Notes under the pieces: generated by a model
What the model was told of the DNA's origin: nothing
Seen by the model: the letters and a program-made list of their open reading frames with translations, nothing else
Databases searched by the model: none
Translations under genes and position numbers: made by a program
In this document: one piece after another, positions 8,441 to 15,738 of the stretch
Numbering within the stretch: position 1 is the stretch's first letter
Layout: every line of letters starts with the position of its first letter
Source: Verrucomicrobiota bacterium
GTDB taxonomy: Bacteria; Verrucomicrobiota; Verrucomicrobiia; Limisphaerales; CAIMTB01
DNA: 44,229 nucleotides
Direction of reading: 5' to 3'
NCBI GenBank assembly: GCA_963205105.1
Contig: CAUJJW010000088.1
Location: 1-44,229 of the forward strand

Positions 8441-9303
8441 AGCTTTCCAGTCACAGGCTCATGAACTCCCCGACACCCACACCACCGACCGCGACGCCTC
8501 CGCCCGCCGGACTCGCCCGGTATGCCGGCATCTACGGCGCCTTCCTGCGCAACGGGCTCGTCCGGGAAATGGGGTTCAAGATCAATTTCCTCCTCTGGAT
8601 TGTCGTCGAACTGCTTTGGTTTACCCTCCAACTGGTGTTCATGGCCGTGATCTACCGGCACACCGAACGCATCGCTTCCTGGACCCAATGGCAGGTCGTC
8701 CTGCTGGTCGGCACCAACCACCTCATCCAGCAGCTGTTCACCGCGTTGTTCATGAACAATTGCGTGAAGCTGTCGGAAAACGTCCGCACCGGCATGCTCG
8801 ACTTCCTCCTGCTCATGCCCGTCAACGCCCGGTTCCTCATCTCCCTGCGCCACGTCGACTTCGGCGCCTTCGTCAACGCCGCTTCCGCGGTCGCCGTCAT
8901 GGTGTACGCCGCCGGACGGCTTCACCTCACCCCCACCCTGCCCCAACTCGCCGGATTCAGCCTCCTCCTCTTGGTCGGCCTCTCCGTCCACTACTCGGTG
9001 ATGTACATCCTGGCCTGCATCAGCTTCTGGACCGTCCGCGCCCAGGGTATCGTCTGGGGCTACTACAATTTGTTCCAACTGGCCCGACTGCCCGACGAAG
9101 CCTTCCGCGGCACCTTCCGAGCCGTGTTCACCTTCGCCGTACCCGTGCTGCTCGTCACCAATGTCCCGGTGAAGCTGCTCATCGACAAATTGTCGTCCCC
9201 GCTCGAAATCGTCTGGCTCGTTGGCCTCAGCGCCGCGGTGTTCGTCCTTTCTGAAGTCTTCTGGCGCTGGTCCGTCCGCCATTACGCCAGCGCCAGTTCG
9301 TAG
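8437..9303 (+). CDS. ABC-2 type transporter permease (PF06182-like), second of two
   Basis: A 288-residue permease paralogous to the preceding one. It has a proline/threonine-rich cytoplasmic N-terminus, six hydrophobic helices and the family loop NVRTGMLDFLLLMPVNARFL. I start it at the ATG at 8437, whose ATGA overlap with the upstream stop is typical of coupled ABC-2 pairs. A second ATG at 8461 (MNSPTPT) is possible. The TAG stop (9301-9303) lies inside one terminal arm of the palindromic element that follows, so the last bases of the gene belong to a repeat. It presumably dimerises with the other permease and needs an ATPase encoded elsewhere. Confidence 0.84.
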   Translation: MKLSSHRLMNSPTPTPPTATPPPAGLARYAGIYGAFLRNGLVREMGFKINFLLWIVVELLWFTLQLVFMAVIYRHTERIASWTQWQVVLLVGTNHLIQQLFTALFMNNCVKLSENVRTGMLDFLLLMPVNARFLISLRHVDFGAFVNAASAVAVMVYAAGRLHLTPTLPQLAGFSLLLLVGLSVHYSVMYILACISFWTVRAQGIVWGYYNLFQLARLPDEAFRGTFRAVFTFAVPVLLVTNVPVKLLIDKLSSPLEIVWLVGLSAAVFVLSEVFWRWSVRHYASASS

Positions 9304-9537
9304 CCAACGAATCCGATGTCACTCACGCCAAGCATGCCACCGCTTCCCACTGAATCGCTGGGGTTCACGCCAAGACGCAAAGACGCCAAGGAAAGCCATA
9401 ATATCGAGGGATCGCGAACCTCCCAATCACCGACACCTTTTGGTTCGCAAATCCTTCTGGGCGCGAGCCTCTTTCGCGGACGGTCCTTCTTGGCGTCTTT
9501 GCGTCTTCGCGTGAGATCCATCTGAATCGTTGGCTAC
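9300..9537. repeat. MITE-like palindromic element between convergent genes (element A)
   Basis: The 238-base space between two convergent genes is a nested inverted repeat. The outer arms are 9300-9313 and 9524-9537 (GTAGCCAACGAATC against its complement, 13 of 14 matching). The inner arms are 9365-9390 and 9489-9514, matching at 25 of 26 positions around the core AAGACGCAAAGACGCCAAG. The 98-base centre (9391-9488) has its own small hairpin, GCGAACC (9414-9420) with GGTTCGC (9442-9448). The TAG stops of both flanking genes sit in the outer arms. No transposase or other credible protein is encoded. It could act as a bidirectional transcription terminator or be a non-autonomous mobile element. 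I recall similar CGCAAAGACGC palindromes in many environmental genomes but could not search for them. Confidence 0.8.
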
Positions 9538-10721
9538 GGCGCCTTCAGGGTCGTCAGGTATTCCACCAAATCGACCAACTCCTGCCGGCTGAGCACCGAC
9601 GCCAACCCGGCCGGCATGATCGACAGTTGCTGCCGCTCGCGCCGGGTCACTTCGGATTTCTTCAACCGTACCACCCCGCCCGTCTGTTGCTTGATCGCCA
9701 ATTCTTCGTCCGTTTCGCTCGCCAGAATGCCAAAAACTTCGTCACCCCCCCGCGTTTCCACACTCCACCCTTCATAACCGAAGGAAATCCCCGAGCTCGG
9801 ATCGAGGATCGATTCGTAAAGCGCCTGCCGTCCCAGCTTGGTACCGATCTGGCTCAGCGCCGGCCCGAAATCCACACCCACCCGGCCCGCGACATGACAC
9901 TTGCTGCAGGACGCCTGTTCGCTCTGAAAAACCGCCGCCCCCCTCACCGCATCCCCCCGCAGCCGAATCAACTCATTCACCGAAGGAAGTTCCCCGCCGT
10001 CAGCGCTCTTGGGCGCCGGCAGCACCTTCGCTGCTTCCGACCTGACTTCGGGCCACCGGGATTGCGCCAGGGCGAGACTCGCCGTCGTGCGACCCGGTTC
10101 CTCCAGGCCGCCGTTGGGTTCCGCAGCATAACGAAGCAATTCCCGCGCCCCGGCCTCCGTGCGCGCCAGGCCTCGAATCGCCACCGCCCGACTCGTCGTG
10201 GACCGGCCCTCGGCCTTCACCGCATCGAGCAGCAGGGGAATCACGCGCGGATCCGCCGTGTTCGCCGCCGCCTGAACCCACGCTTCCTGACGCGGAATAG
10301 CGGCACTCCTCACCTGCGCTCGAAGAGATTCCAGCCCCCCACCTTCCAGAATCATCCGGATCGCCTCGGCCGCCGCCGGATCCGCCGGGTGCTGGCCGGC
10401 GAAGTCCAACAGTCCCTCCTCCTGATCCTTCAACTCGAAATCGCGCACCAATTCCACGAACGCCGGTGTGCCCCGCGTCGTGTCCACCACCCTCATCAAA
10501 GCCGCCTTCAGGGCCGGGTTGGCCTCGAAATCCATTCCCTTCAGCCGACGCAAGGCCTCCACCGCCGAAGCGCTACCCCCCGTGCCCCCTCCTCCCGGGG
10601 CGGTCTGCCCCGCGGTCAGCGGCGCCAATCCCAGGCCAATCGCGAACGTCAGCGCCAGATTTCCAAGCCGTGAAACAAGGTCGAACAAAAGCGAAGAACC
10701 GGATCCAGGTGTCGCGCGCAT
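9534..10721 (-). CDS. secreted c-type heme protein with HEAT-like repeats (TIGR02603-type)
   Basis: A 395-residue exported protein. The N-terminus has a hydrophobic signal segment (about 19-38, ending LTAGQ). Residues about 55-235 are alpha-helical and HEAT-like, with repeated '..A..ALA' helices. The C-terminal part (about 250-393) is the Planctomycete/Verrucomicrobium-type putative heme-binding domain. It has GAAVFQSEQASCSKCH (CxxCH, C272/C275/H276), the downstream FGPALSQIG, the SILDPSSGISFGYE block, and a closing SRQELVDLVEYLTTL helix. Such domains usually sit on large PQQ/propeller-like oxidoreductases; here only the helical repeat precedes it. It probably carries electrons in the periplasm for an unknown oxidase. 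Its TAG stop lies in the terminal arm of element A. Confidence 0.88.
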   Translation of the reverse strand: MRATPGSGSSLLFDLVSRLGNLALTFAIGLGLAPLTAGQTAPGGGGTGGSASAVEALRRLKGMDFEANPALKAALMRVVDTTRGTPAFVELVRDFELKDQEEGLLDFAGQHPADPAAAEAIRMILEGGGLESLRAQVRSAAIPRQEAWVQAAANTADPRVIPLLLDAVKAEGRSTTSRAVAIRGLARTEAGARELLRYAAEPNGGLEEPGRTTASLALAQSRWPEVRSEAAKVLPAPKSADGGELPSVNELIRLRGDAVRGAAVFQSEQASCSKCHVAGRVGVDFGPALSQIGTKLGRQALYESILDPSSGISFGYEGWSVETRGGDEVFGILASETDEELAIKQQTGGVVRLKKSEVTRRERQQLSIMPAGLASVLSRQELVDLVEYLTTLKAP

Positions 10722-10963
10722 GTGACACCAGCATTACCCGACACCCCCACCCCCGTTGGCAATCCCGGATCCATCCCGTCACCCCAGAAATCAGACTTGC
10801 GCCCCTCCCAGTCCCCGCTATTGCTTGCCAACGTCTTGTCTGACCACATTTCCGTTGCGCGTCCGGAATTCAAGATGCCCGGAAATGCTCCAAGGTCGAT
10901 GTGTGTGTCCTGGAGGGTCCAAGTCCGAAACCAACTCAGCCTAACTGCAGCCCCTAAGTCCCC

Positions 10964-11353
10964 ATGAAGAAGCTCATCGCATTGTTCGCCTCCGCCTGTG
11001 TCGCCCTCACCGCCTTCGCTGGCGAATTCCCTGACATCAGCATCGGCGACGTGAAGTCGGCCCTGAAGGCCAAGAAGATCGTACTGATCGATGTCAATGG
11101 CAGCGACAGCTACGCCAAGCGCCACGTCCCGACCGCCCTCGACTTCGACGCCGTGGAGAAGGATCTCGCCAAGCACCTGCCCGCCGACAAGGACGCCCTG
11201 ATCGTCGCCTACTGCGGCGGACCCAAGTGCAAGGCCTACCAGGCCGCCGCCAGCGCCGCCGAGAAGCTCGGCTACAAGAACATCAAGCACATGTCCGCCG
11301 GCATCTCCGGTTGGGTCGACGCCGGCGAAAAGACCGAGAAGGCCAAGAAGTAA
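10964..11353 (+). CDS. periplasmic single-domain rhodanese-like protein
   Basis: A 129-residue protein with a clean Sec signal peptide (MKKLIALFASACVALTAFAG, cut before EF). It then has one rhodanese fold containing LIDVNGSDSYAKRHVPTALDF and an active-site loop with the catalytic cysteine in YCGGPKCKAYQ. The loop has the length typical of sulfurtransferases. It may transfer sulfur or act as a thiol-binding scaffold in the periplasm; the substrate is unknown. It is very lysine-rich and acidic, as expected of a soluble exported protein. The upstream 242 bases, shared with the divergent cytochrome gene, hold no obvious SD. A strongly structured stretch and an intrinsic terminator follow the stop, so the transcript probably ends at about 11610. 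Confidence 0.9.
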   Translation: MKKLIALFASACVALTAFAGEFPDISIGDVKSALKAKKIVLIDVNGSDSYAKRHVPTALDFDAVEKDLAKHLPADKDALIVAYCGGPKCKAYQAAASAAEKLGYKNIKHMSAGISGWVDAGEKTEKAKK

Positions 11354-11373
11354 CTCAGCGCTCAGCCGGAAGT

Positions 11374-11611
11374 ATGCAGTCGGGAGGGAAGTGATGGCGC
11401 AGCAGATTCTTGGGCAAGACGAGGAGTGAGCGAGGCGCGCATCGGAACGGAGATGCGTCACGAGCAAACCACGAAGCTCTTGCACAAGAAGATCAAGCCA
11501 GCACGACCGATCTGACTGCATGGTTCCGGCTCAGAGCCGCATCGCGGCTCCACGCTGAAACCCACTTCGATTTCATTCAGGCGCCCCCATCCGGGGCGCT
11601 TTTTTGTTTCT
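11374..11611 (+). ncRNA. candidate structured RNA / 3'UTR-derived small RNA
   Basis: This 240-base non-coding stretch after the rhodanese gene folds well by eye. P1 pairs ATGCAGTC (11374-11381) with GACTGCAT (11514-11521). P2 pairs 11405-11419 with 11478-11494, about 13 pairs. The two strands of P2 are themselves near-palindromes (TCTTGGGCAAGA and TCTTGCACAAGA), so each could also fold alone. P3 is CGCATC/GATGCG (11438-11443 with 11452-11457) around an eight-base loop. P4 is GAGCCGC/GCGGCTC (11534-11540 with 11544-11550). P5 is the terminator at 11581-11610. This order of nested helices ending in a terminator suggests a discrete RNA. I cannot match it to a named family. Expression and covariation are untested. 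Confidence 0.5.
11581..11610 (+). terminator. intrinsic (Rho-independent) terminator
   Basis: A perfect 7-bp GC stem, GCGCCCC (11581-11587) with GGGGCGC (11593-11599), has a five-base loop and is followed directly by TTTTTTG and further T residues. It is the clearest terminator in the window. It should end transcripts of the rhodanese gene and of the candidate RNA. Confidence 0.9.
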
Positions 11612-11632
11612 TGAGGAATGCCCCGGACCCTT

Positions 11633-11713
11633 GTAGCGGCGGGACGATGAACTTCGAAGAACTCCGGGGGGCGAGACGCCCCCCTCTACGGCAGGCGGGA
11701 CGCCCGCCGCTAC
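11633..11713 (-). repeat. repeat C, copy 1 (with terminal inverted GTAGCGGCGGG)
   Basis: The segment is bounded by an 11-bp perfect inverted repeat, GTAGCGGCGGG (11633-11643 and, reversed, 11703-11713). Read on the minus strand, 11713-11659 matches the copy at 22764-22817 at all but a few bases: GTAGCGGCGGGCGTC, then CTGCCGTAGAGGGGGGCGTC, then GCCCCCCGGA. It lies just beyond the terminator, in the gap between convergent genes. No protein is likely; the Pro/Arg-rich peptides it would encode are a by-product of its GC-rich palindromes. Confidence 0.82.
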
Positions 11714-11807
11714 AGCGCCGCTGCCCCTTCGTTACTCAACCCGGCGTCAAAGCGTGAGAGCCTCACTCGCCGAGGCGATGCCGACTCCGGCCTGGTGGCC
11801 AAACCCG

Positions 11808-13082
11808 TTACCAGCCTGCCGGCAAGTCCTTGAGCGTCGCCCGCAACAAGGTCCGAATCACCCCTCGTTCTGCGTCCGGCAGCGCCGCAGCCGGTGAACG
11901 CGCATCCAACATGCCATCGCGCAAGACCTCTCCCAGCCGGCGGTAAATCCGGCTCTTCACCTCCGCCGGTAGCCCCCCAAAGATCGGGCTTTCGATCATG
12001 AACGAACACCGGTGGGTGAAGAGTCGGGTTTTTAGCTCCAAATCCCGAAGCGAACGCCCTCCCACCTGCCGACGGTTCTTCAGGAAGTCCGCCTCGAACG
12101 CCGGTTTTGCCTTCGCATCGAGTTTCGGCAAGGGAACCTCGTCCGTGAACAGCAGATAACGCACCAAATCCTCCACCTGCCCGTCCAACTCCCGAAGGTG
12201 CTCCGCCGACAACCGGTCCCAACCGCCGTCCTCGTGAACCCAAGCCCGTGCCCGGTAAGTCAGGCCTGCCACCCGGTTCGCGAACCCGACCTGATGTTCA
12301 TGAATGGCCTGGGCCAGCCAGTCACTGGTGGGCTCCAGATAGCGCGAAACATCCACCCGGCCTTCCATCGGATTGGGAATCCGTGTCAGCACGCCTTCGA
12401 CCGACCGCCCAATCGTGTTCGCCCAATGCTGCGTCCAGTTCCCATGACCGGTCATGTACCAACCCCCAAAACGATCCTCCCAGGGGATGCCATGCCCCGA
12501 CAGTCCTTGCCGAAAGGACTCCAGACTACCCCCGCTGGGCCCCGGCACCACCGACTTGACCAGCAGCCCGGGCACGTAGCCGGTTTCCTCGCCCGCGTGA
12601 CAGTTCATGCAGCGCGTCGCCCGCTCCACCTGGATCGGCTCCTCCCCCCGCGGGATGTCGAAAATGTAGAACACCACCCCCAAGTCCGGATCCAGTGCTG
12701 CCAGTTCCAATCGGCCCCCCGGGATGTACCCGAGATAGAGGTCGTCGTTGAAATAGAGCGCCCGCGGATTCGACGGCGTGATCCGGCTCAGTTGCAGGCT
12801 CGTCGTCGAAAACACCAACATTTGGGAGGTCGCAGGTATCTCCAGGACCTCCAGCAGACTGCGCAGGAACGCTTTCTCACCACCCGTCCGATCCAGCCGA
12901 AGCCGCCCGGATTCCAAGTCGTCCTTCAACCGGGTGAACCGATCCGTCGGTTTTCGACCGAAATAGTCATGCGGCGGCTCTCGAAACTGCCGATACAGGG
13001 CTTCGGCTCCCAAAACGGGCGCCGTGACCAACCCCCAGCCGATCAGCCATCCCATCGCCAGCGCACGCGTCATCGCGGACAT
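11808..13082 (-). CDS. exported protein with one c-type heme site (CMNCH), family unknown
   Basis: A 424-residue protein. The signal peptide MTRALAMGWLIGWGLVTA..LGA is followed by a mature region with a single c-type heme motif, ATRCMNCHAGEE (C158, C161, H162). The region around it, including VVFYIFDIPRGEEPIQVERA, WYMTGHGNWTQHW and LTRIPNPMEGRVDVSRYL, is well ordered but belongs to no family I can name. I recall similar hypothetical proteins in planctomycetes and verrucomicrobia. It is probably a periplasmic redox or peroxidase-like protein. I start at the ATG at 13082, with 13073 equally possible. The reading frame stays open 580 bases further upstream, but that part overlaps the divergent DUF454 gene and is low-complexity, so I excluded it. 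Confidence 0.82.
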   Translation of the reverse strand: MSAMTRALAMGWLIGWGLVTAPVLGAEALYRQFREPPHDYFGRKPTDRFTRLKDDLESGRLRLDRTGGEKAFLRSLLEVLEIPATSQMLVFSTTSLQLSRITPSNPRALYFNDDLYLGYIPGGRLELAALDPDLGVVFYIFDIPRGEEPIQVERATRCMNCHAGEETGYVPGLLVKSVVPGPSGGSLESFRQGLSGHGIPWEDRFGGWYMTGHGNWTQHWANTIGRSVEGVLTRIPNPMEGRVDVSRYLEPTSDWLAQAIHEHQVGFANRVAGLTYRARAWVHEDGGWDRLSAEHLRELDGQVEDLVRYLLFTDEVPLPKLDAKAKPAFEADFLKNRRQVGGRSLRDLELKTRLFTHRCSFMIESPIFGGLPAEVKSRIYRRLGEVLRDGMLDARSPAAALPDAERGVIRTLLRATLKDLPAGW

Positions 13083-13199
13083 GCTACCGGTCGGCAAAAT
13101 GCGACGACAAGCCCCCACCCTTGCGCTAGCCTGACGCCTCTCGGAACTCCGCCGGCCACCCGGTCGCACCGTCGACGATTGGCCCCGGAAACCGAATCC

Positions 13200-13682
13200 A
13201 TGCCGAATCCAAAACCTAGGCTCCATCCGATCGCCCGCAGCCTCTGGATCGCCGCAGGCCTTGTCGCCTGCGGTCTTGGTTTCCTGGGCATCCTGCTGCC
13301 CGGCATGCCGGCCACCGTTTTCTTTATCGCCGCCGCCGCCTGCTTCACCCGCAGCAGCGACCGTCTCCTCCACTGGGTGCTCAACCTTCCCAAGGTCGGT
13401 CCTCTGGTTCGGAACTACCGCCAGGGCCTGGGTATGCCCCGATCCGCCAAAATCTGGGCCACCTTCACCATGGCGATTTGTGTGACGATCAGCATCGCCA
13501 AGTTTCCCCATGCCTGGCAGGGCGCGCTCGTCGCCTTTTTCACGTCCTGCGGCGCCCTCTACATCTGGTTTCGCATCCCCACTCACCTCCCAGATCTCGT
13601 TCCGGTTCCGGTCCCAGCCACCCACCCTCCCTCCCCCGGGCGCACGACGGAGCTGAAGCACCAAGACGACCGCTTGCCTTGA
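13200..13682 (+). CDS. YbaN-like DUF454 inner-membrane protein
   Basis: A 160-residue membrane protein. Residues 12-45 form a hydrophobic hairpin with GLVACGLGFLGILLPGMPAT, the DUF454 hallmark GxxGxxLPxxPxT. ACFTRSSDRLLHWVLN and PLVRNYRQGLGMPRSAKIWA follow, again typical of YbaN. Two more hydrophobic segments occur at about 92-108 and 112-128. The C-terminus (about 130-160) is Pro-rich and specific to this protein. No biochemical role is established for the family. It diverges from the CMNCH protein gene across 117 bases. Within 40 bases after its stop begins a diverged D-type repeat. Confidence 0.87.
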   Translation: MPNPKPRLHPIARSLWIAAGLVACGLGFLGILLPGMPATVFFIAAAACFTRSSDRLLHWVLNLPKVGPLVRNYRQGLGMPRSAKIWATFTMAICVTISIAKFPHAWQGALVAFFTSCGALYIWFRIPTHLPDLVPVPVPATHPPSPGRTTELKHQDDRLP

Positions 13683-13715
13683 GCACGTACAGAAAGCAGT
13701 CGTGAGGGTTGAAAC

Positions 13716-13763
13716 CCGCTCTCCAGGAACAGGTGCCTCTCCTCGTACTCCTAATCCTAATCG
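13716..13763 (+). repeat. diverged D-tail with hexameric TACTCC/TAATCC run
   Basis: The text CGCTCTCCAGGAACAGG continues into CTCGTACTCCTAATCCTAATC. It aligns with the end of the D units at 22855-22914 and 23110-23165: CTCTCCATGAACCTG..., then TCGTACTCCTA..CCTAATCG. It sits in the 164-base gap between the DUF454 and DMFA2-like genes. The rest of that gap is C-rich and shows no gene. Confidence 0.65.
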
Positions 13764-13846
13764 AATTCCCCCTTCCTCCCCCCCGGTTCAGCACCCGTTC
13801 CATCCCAGCCTTTCTTTCCCATCCCCGTCCCCCTCATCCTCACGGC

Positions 13847-15367
13847 ATGCCCGATTCGCCCGGTTCGCTGAGTCGCCGACGCGCCCTCCAATCCCTCGCC
13901 ACGCTCGCTGGCGCTGCCGTCCTCCCAGGCTGCCAAACTGCCAATCGCCCAACGAAGCTCCGCTCGCACGCCATCCGGTTGGAGAACACCAAGACCGGGA
14001 CCCGCGAATGGATGCTCACCAAAACCCAAGTGGATCCCGCCACGAAATGGCGCTGCCCCTGGATCGAGGGTTATTGCTCCCGCACCAGCGTACGCCCCGG
14101 CGAGTCGATCTCGTTCCATGTCAGCACCCGACCGGCGTCGGCGTTCACGCTCGATATCTTTCGCATGGGTTACTACGGCGGCGATGGCGCCCGCCTGATG
14201 CATCGTTTTGGAACGCTGCCAGGCAAGGACCAACCCGATCCTCCCGTCGGCCCCAAACGCGTCCGGGATTGCGCCTGGGAACCCAGCGCATCCCTCGAGA
14301 TTCCCGCCGATTGGCTCAGCGGCGTCTACCTCGGCAAATTGACGGAACAAACCACTGGCATTCAAAGCTACGTCCTATTCGTCGTGCGTGATGATCGGCA
14401 GGCGGACTTCCTCTTCCAGTGCAGCGACACCACCTGGCAGGCGTACAACCGTTGGCCGGACCATTTCGGGCTCTACGACGACGGCAAGGACGAGTGGTAC
14501 TGGGGTGGCAATATTCAGGTTTCCTTCAACCGCCCCTATGGCCGTTATTGCCAGATCTTCGACGCACCACTTTCCCAAGGCTCGGGCGAGTTCCTGTTGT
14601 GGGAGTTCCCCATCGCGTTCTGGCTCGAGGCGGAAGGTTACGACGTCACCTACATTTCCAATCTCGACACCCACACCGATGCCGCGGGTCTTCGTCGCGC
14701 CCGTGGCCTCCTCTCGGTCGGCCACGACGAGTACTGGTCGATCGAAATGTTCCGGCATGTGGAAGAAGCCGTGAAATCCGGGCTGAACGTGGCGTTCCTC
14801 TCCGGCAACACCTGCTGTGGTCGAATTCTTTTTGCCCCGGACTCGGCCAACCAACCCAACCGCGCCTATGAACGCGTCGGGGTGTATGGACCGCCCGGCG
14901 GAACCCGCGATTTCGTGGCCATGAAATCCCTCGCCCACGAACGTCCGTACGCCAATGAACTGGTCGGCGCCCACAGCACCGGCCCAGTCACCGGTGGCGC
15001 CGACTGGATCTGCGCATTGCCCGACCACTGGCTGTTTGCCGGAACCGGCATGCGCCAGGGTGACGGCATTCCTGGACTCGTGGGCTGGGAATGGCACGGG
15101 GATCCCGCCCCGATTCCTGGATTGGAAATCGTCGCCACCGGCCCCACGCAGTCCGCACCCGGGCAACCCAACGACGGCGTCTACACGGCCACGGTGTATC
15201 CCGGACCCAAGGGCAACATCGTGTTCAACGCCTCCACGATCTGGTGGGGCGACGGCCTGAGCGCTCCTCCGGGATACCTGCGCCCCAAGGTCTACACCGA
15301 ACCCAAGGGACCCGACCCGCGAGTCCAACAAATCACCCGCAATCTGCTGGCACGCATGAAGGCCTGA
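13847..15367 (+). CDS. Tat-exported lipoprotein, N,N-dimethylformamidase large-subunit-like (DMFA2-like) domain
   Basis: A 506-residue protein. The N-terminus has a twin-arginine motif, SRRRALQSL, a short hydrophobic run and a lipobox, VLPGC, so it is probably a Tat-dependent lipoprotein. The body matches the large-subunit C-terminal domain of N,N-dimethylformamidase-type proteins. It has SVRPGESISFHVST, FRMGYYGGDGARLM, FLFQCSDTTWQAYNRWPD, a glutamine-amidotransferase-like core with LLSVGHDEYWS, LSGNTCCGRI, and the closing NIVFNASTIWWGDGL. In this family the HDEYW segment is near the proposed iron site. Homologues in soil bacteria are rarely characterised, so the substrate is unknown. I chose the ATG at 13847 because the twin-arginine signal starts there; upstream codons lie in a repeat. 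Confidence 0.86.
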   Translation: MPDSPGSLSRRRALQSLATLAGAAVLPGCQTANRPTKLRSHAIRLENTKTGTREWMLTKTQVDPATKWRCPWIEGYCSRTSVRPGESISFHVSTRPASAFTLDIFRMGYYGGDGARLMHRFGTLPGKDQPDPPVGPKRVRDCAWEPSASLEIPADWLSGVYLGKLTEQTTGIQSYVLFVVRDDRQADFLFQCSDTTWQAYNRWPDHFGLYDDGKDEWYWGGNIQVSFNRPYGRYCQIFDAPLSQGSGEFLLWEFPIAFWLEAEGYDVTYISNLDTHTDAAGLRRARGLLSVGHDEYWSIEMFRHVEEAVKSGLNVAFLSGNTCCGRILFAPDSANQPNRAYERVGVYGPPGGTRDFVAMKSLAHERPYANELVGAHSTGPVTGGADWICALPDHWLFAGTGMRQGDGIPGLVGWEWHGDPAPIPGLEIVATGPTQSAPGQPNDGVYTATVYPGPKGNIVFNASTIWWGDGLSAPPGYLRPKVYTEPKGPDPRVQQITRNLLARMKA

Positions 15368-15441
15368 AGGGTCAGGGCAGTCGCTTGCGGTTCCGGGCAG
15401 GCCGGGCTCTACTCGAAGCAAAGTCCAGCCCAAGGAAGGAA

Positions 15442-15666
15442 ATGACTCGCGAAGAAATCCGCAAACAGTGTCAGACGTCGCCTGCTCTCCCTTTCCGCAT
15501 CCGAACCGTTTCCGGTTTCACCATTCCCGTCCCGCACCCCGATTTCATCGCTTTTCTCACCGGTACGGAGCTCGTGGCGGTCACCGGAGAGTTGGGGGGC
15601 ATCATCGTGCTGGATCCTCACGACGTCGAAGCGGTGCTTTACGACGCCACACCTCGTCCGTCCTGA
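15442..15666 (+). CDS. 74-residue conserved-type hypothetical protein
   Basis: A small soluble protein with the best ribosome-binding site of this region, AAGGAAGG five bases before the ATG. The sequence has MTREEIRKQCQ, then LPFRIRTVSGFTIPVPHPDF, then LVAVTGELGGIIVLDPHDVEAV. The 'PFRI...G..I.VPHPDF' pattern is one I recall from short hypothetical proteins common in verrucomicrobia and planctomycetes, possibly a small beta-barrel. The function is unknown. It stands between the DMFA2-like lipoprotein (74 bases upstream) and the giant CotH protein (72 bases downstream), all on the plus strand. Confidence 0.78.
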   Translation: MTREEIRKQCQTSPALPFRIRTVSGFTIPVPHPDFIAFLTGTELVAVTGELGGIIVLDPHDVEAVLYDATPRPS

Positions 15667-15738
15667 CCCGTTTCGGACCCCACCCGCCGTCGTTGGCTTT
15701 GACGGACGCTGCTGGCTGGGCGATAGAAGCCGTCACGC

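Noticed and set aside
9316..9525. Small protein inside element A
   Set aside because: Frames are open on both strands because the sequence is palindromic; there is no start context and no conserved motif.
11410..11757. Small protein across the structured RNA and repeat C copy 1
   Set aside because: It would read through the terminator hairpin and the repeat; its Arg/Pro-rich tail is simply translated repeat C.
13083..13664. N-terminal extension of the CMNCH protein
   Set aside because: It overlaps the divergent DUF454 gene, is low-complexity, and lies upstream of a good signal peptide.
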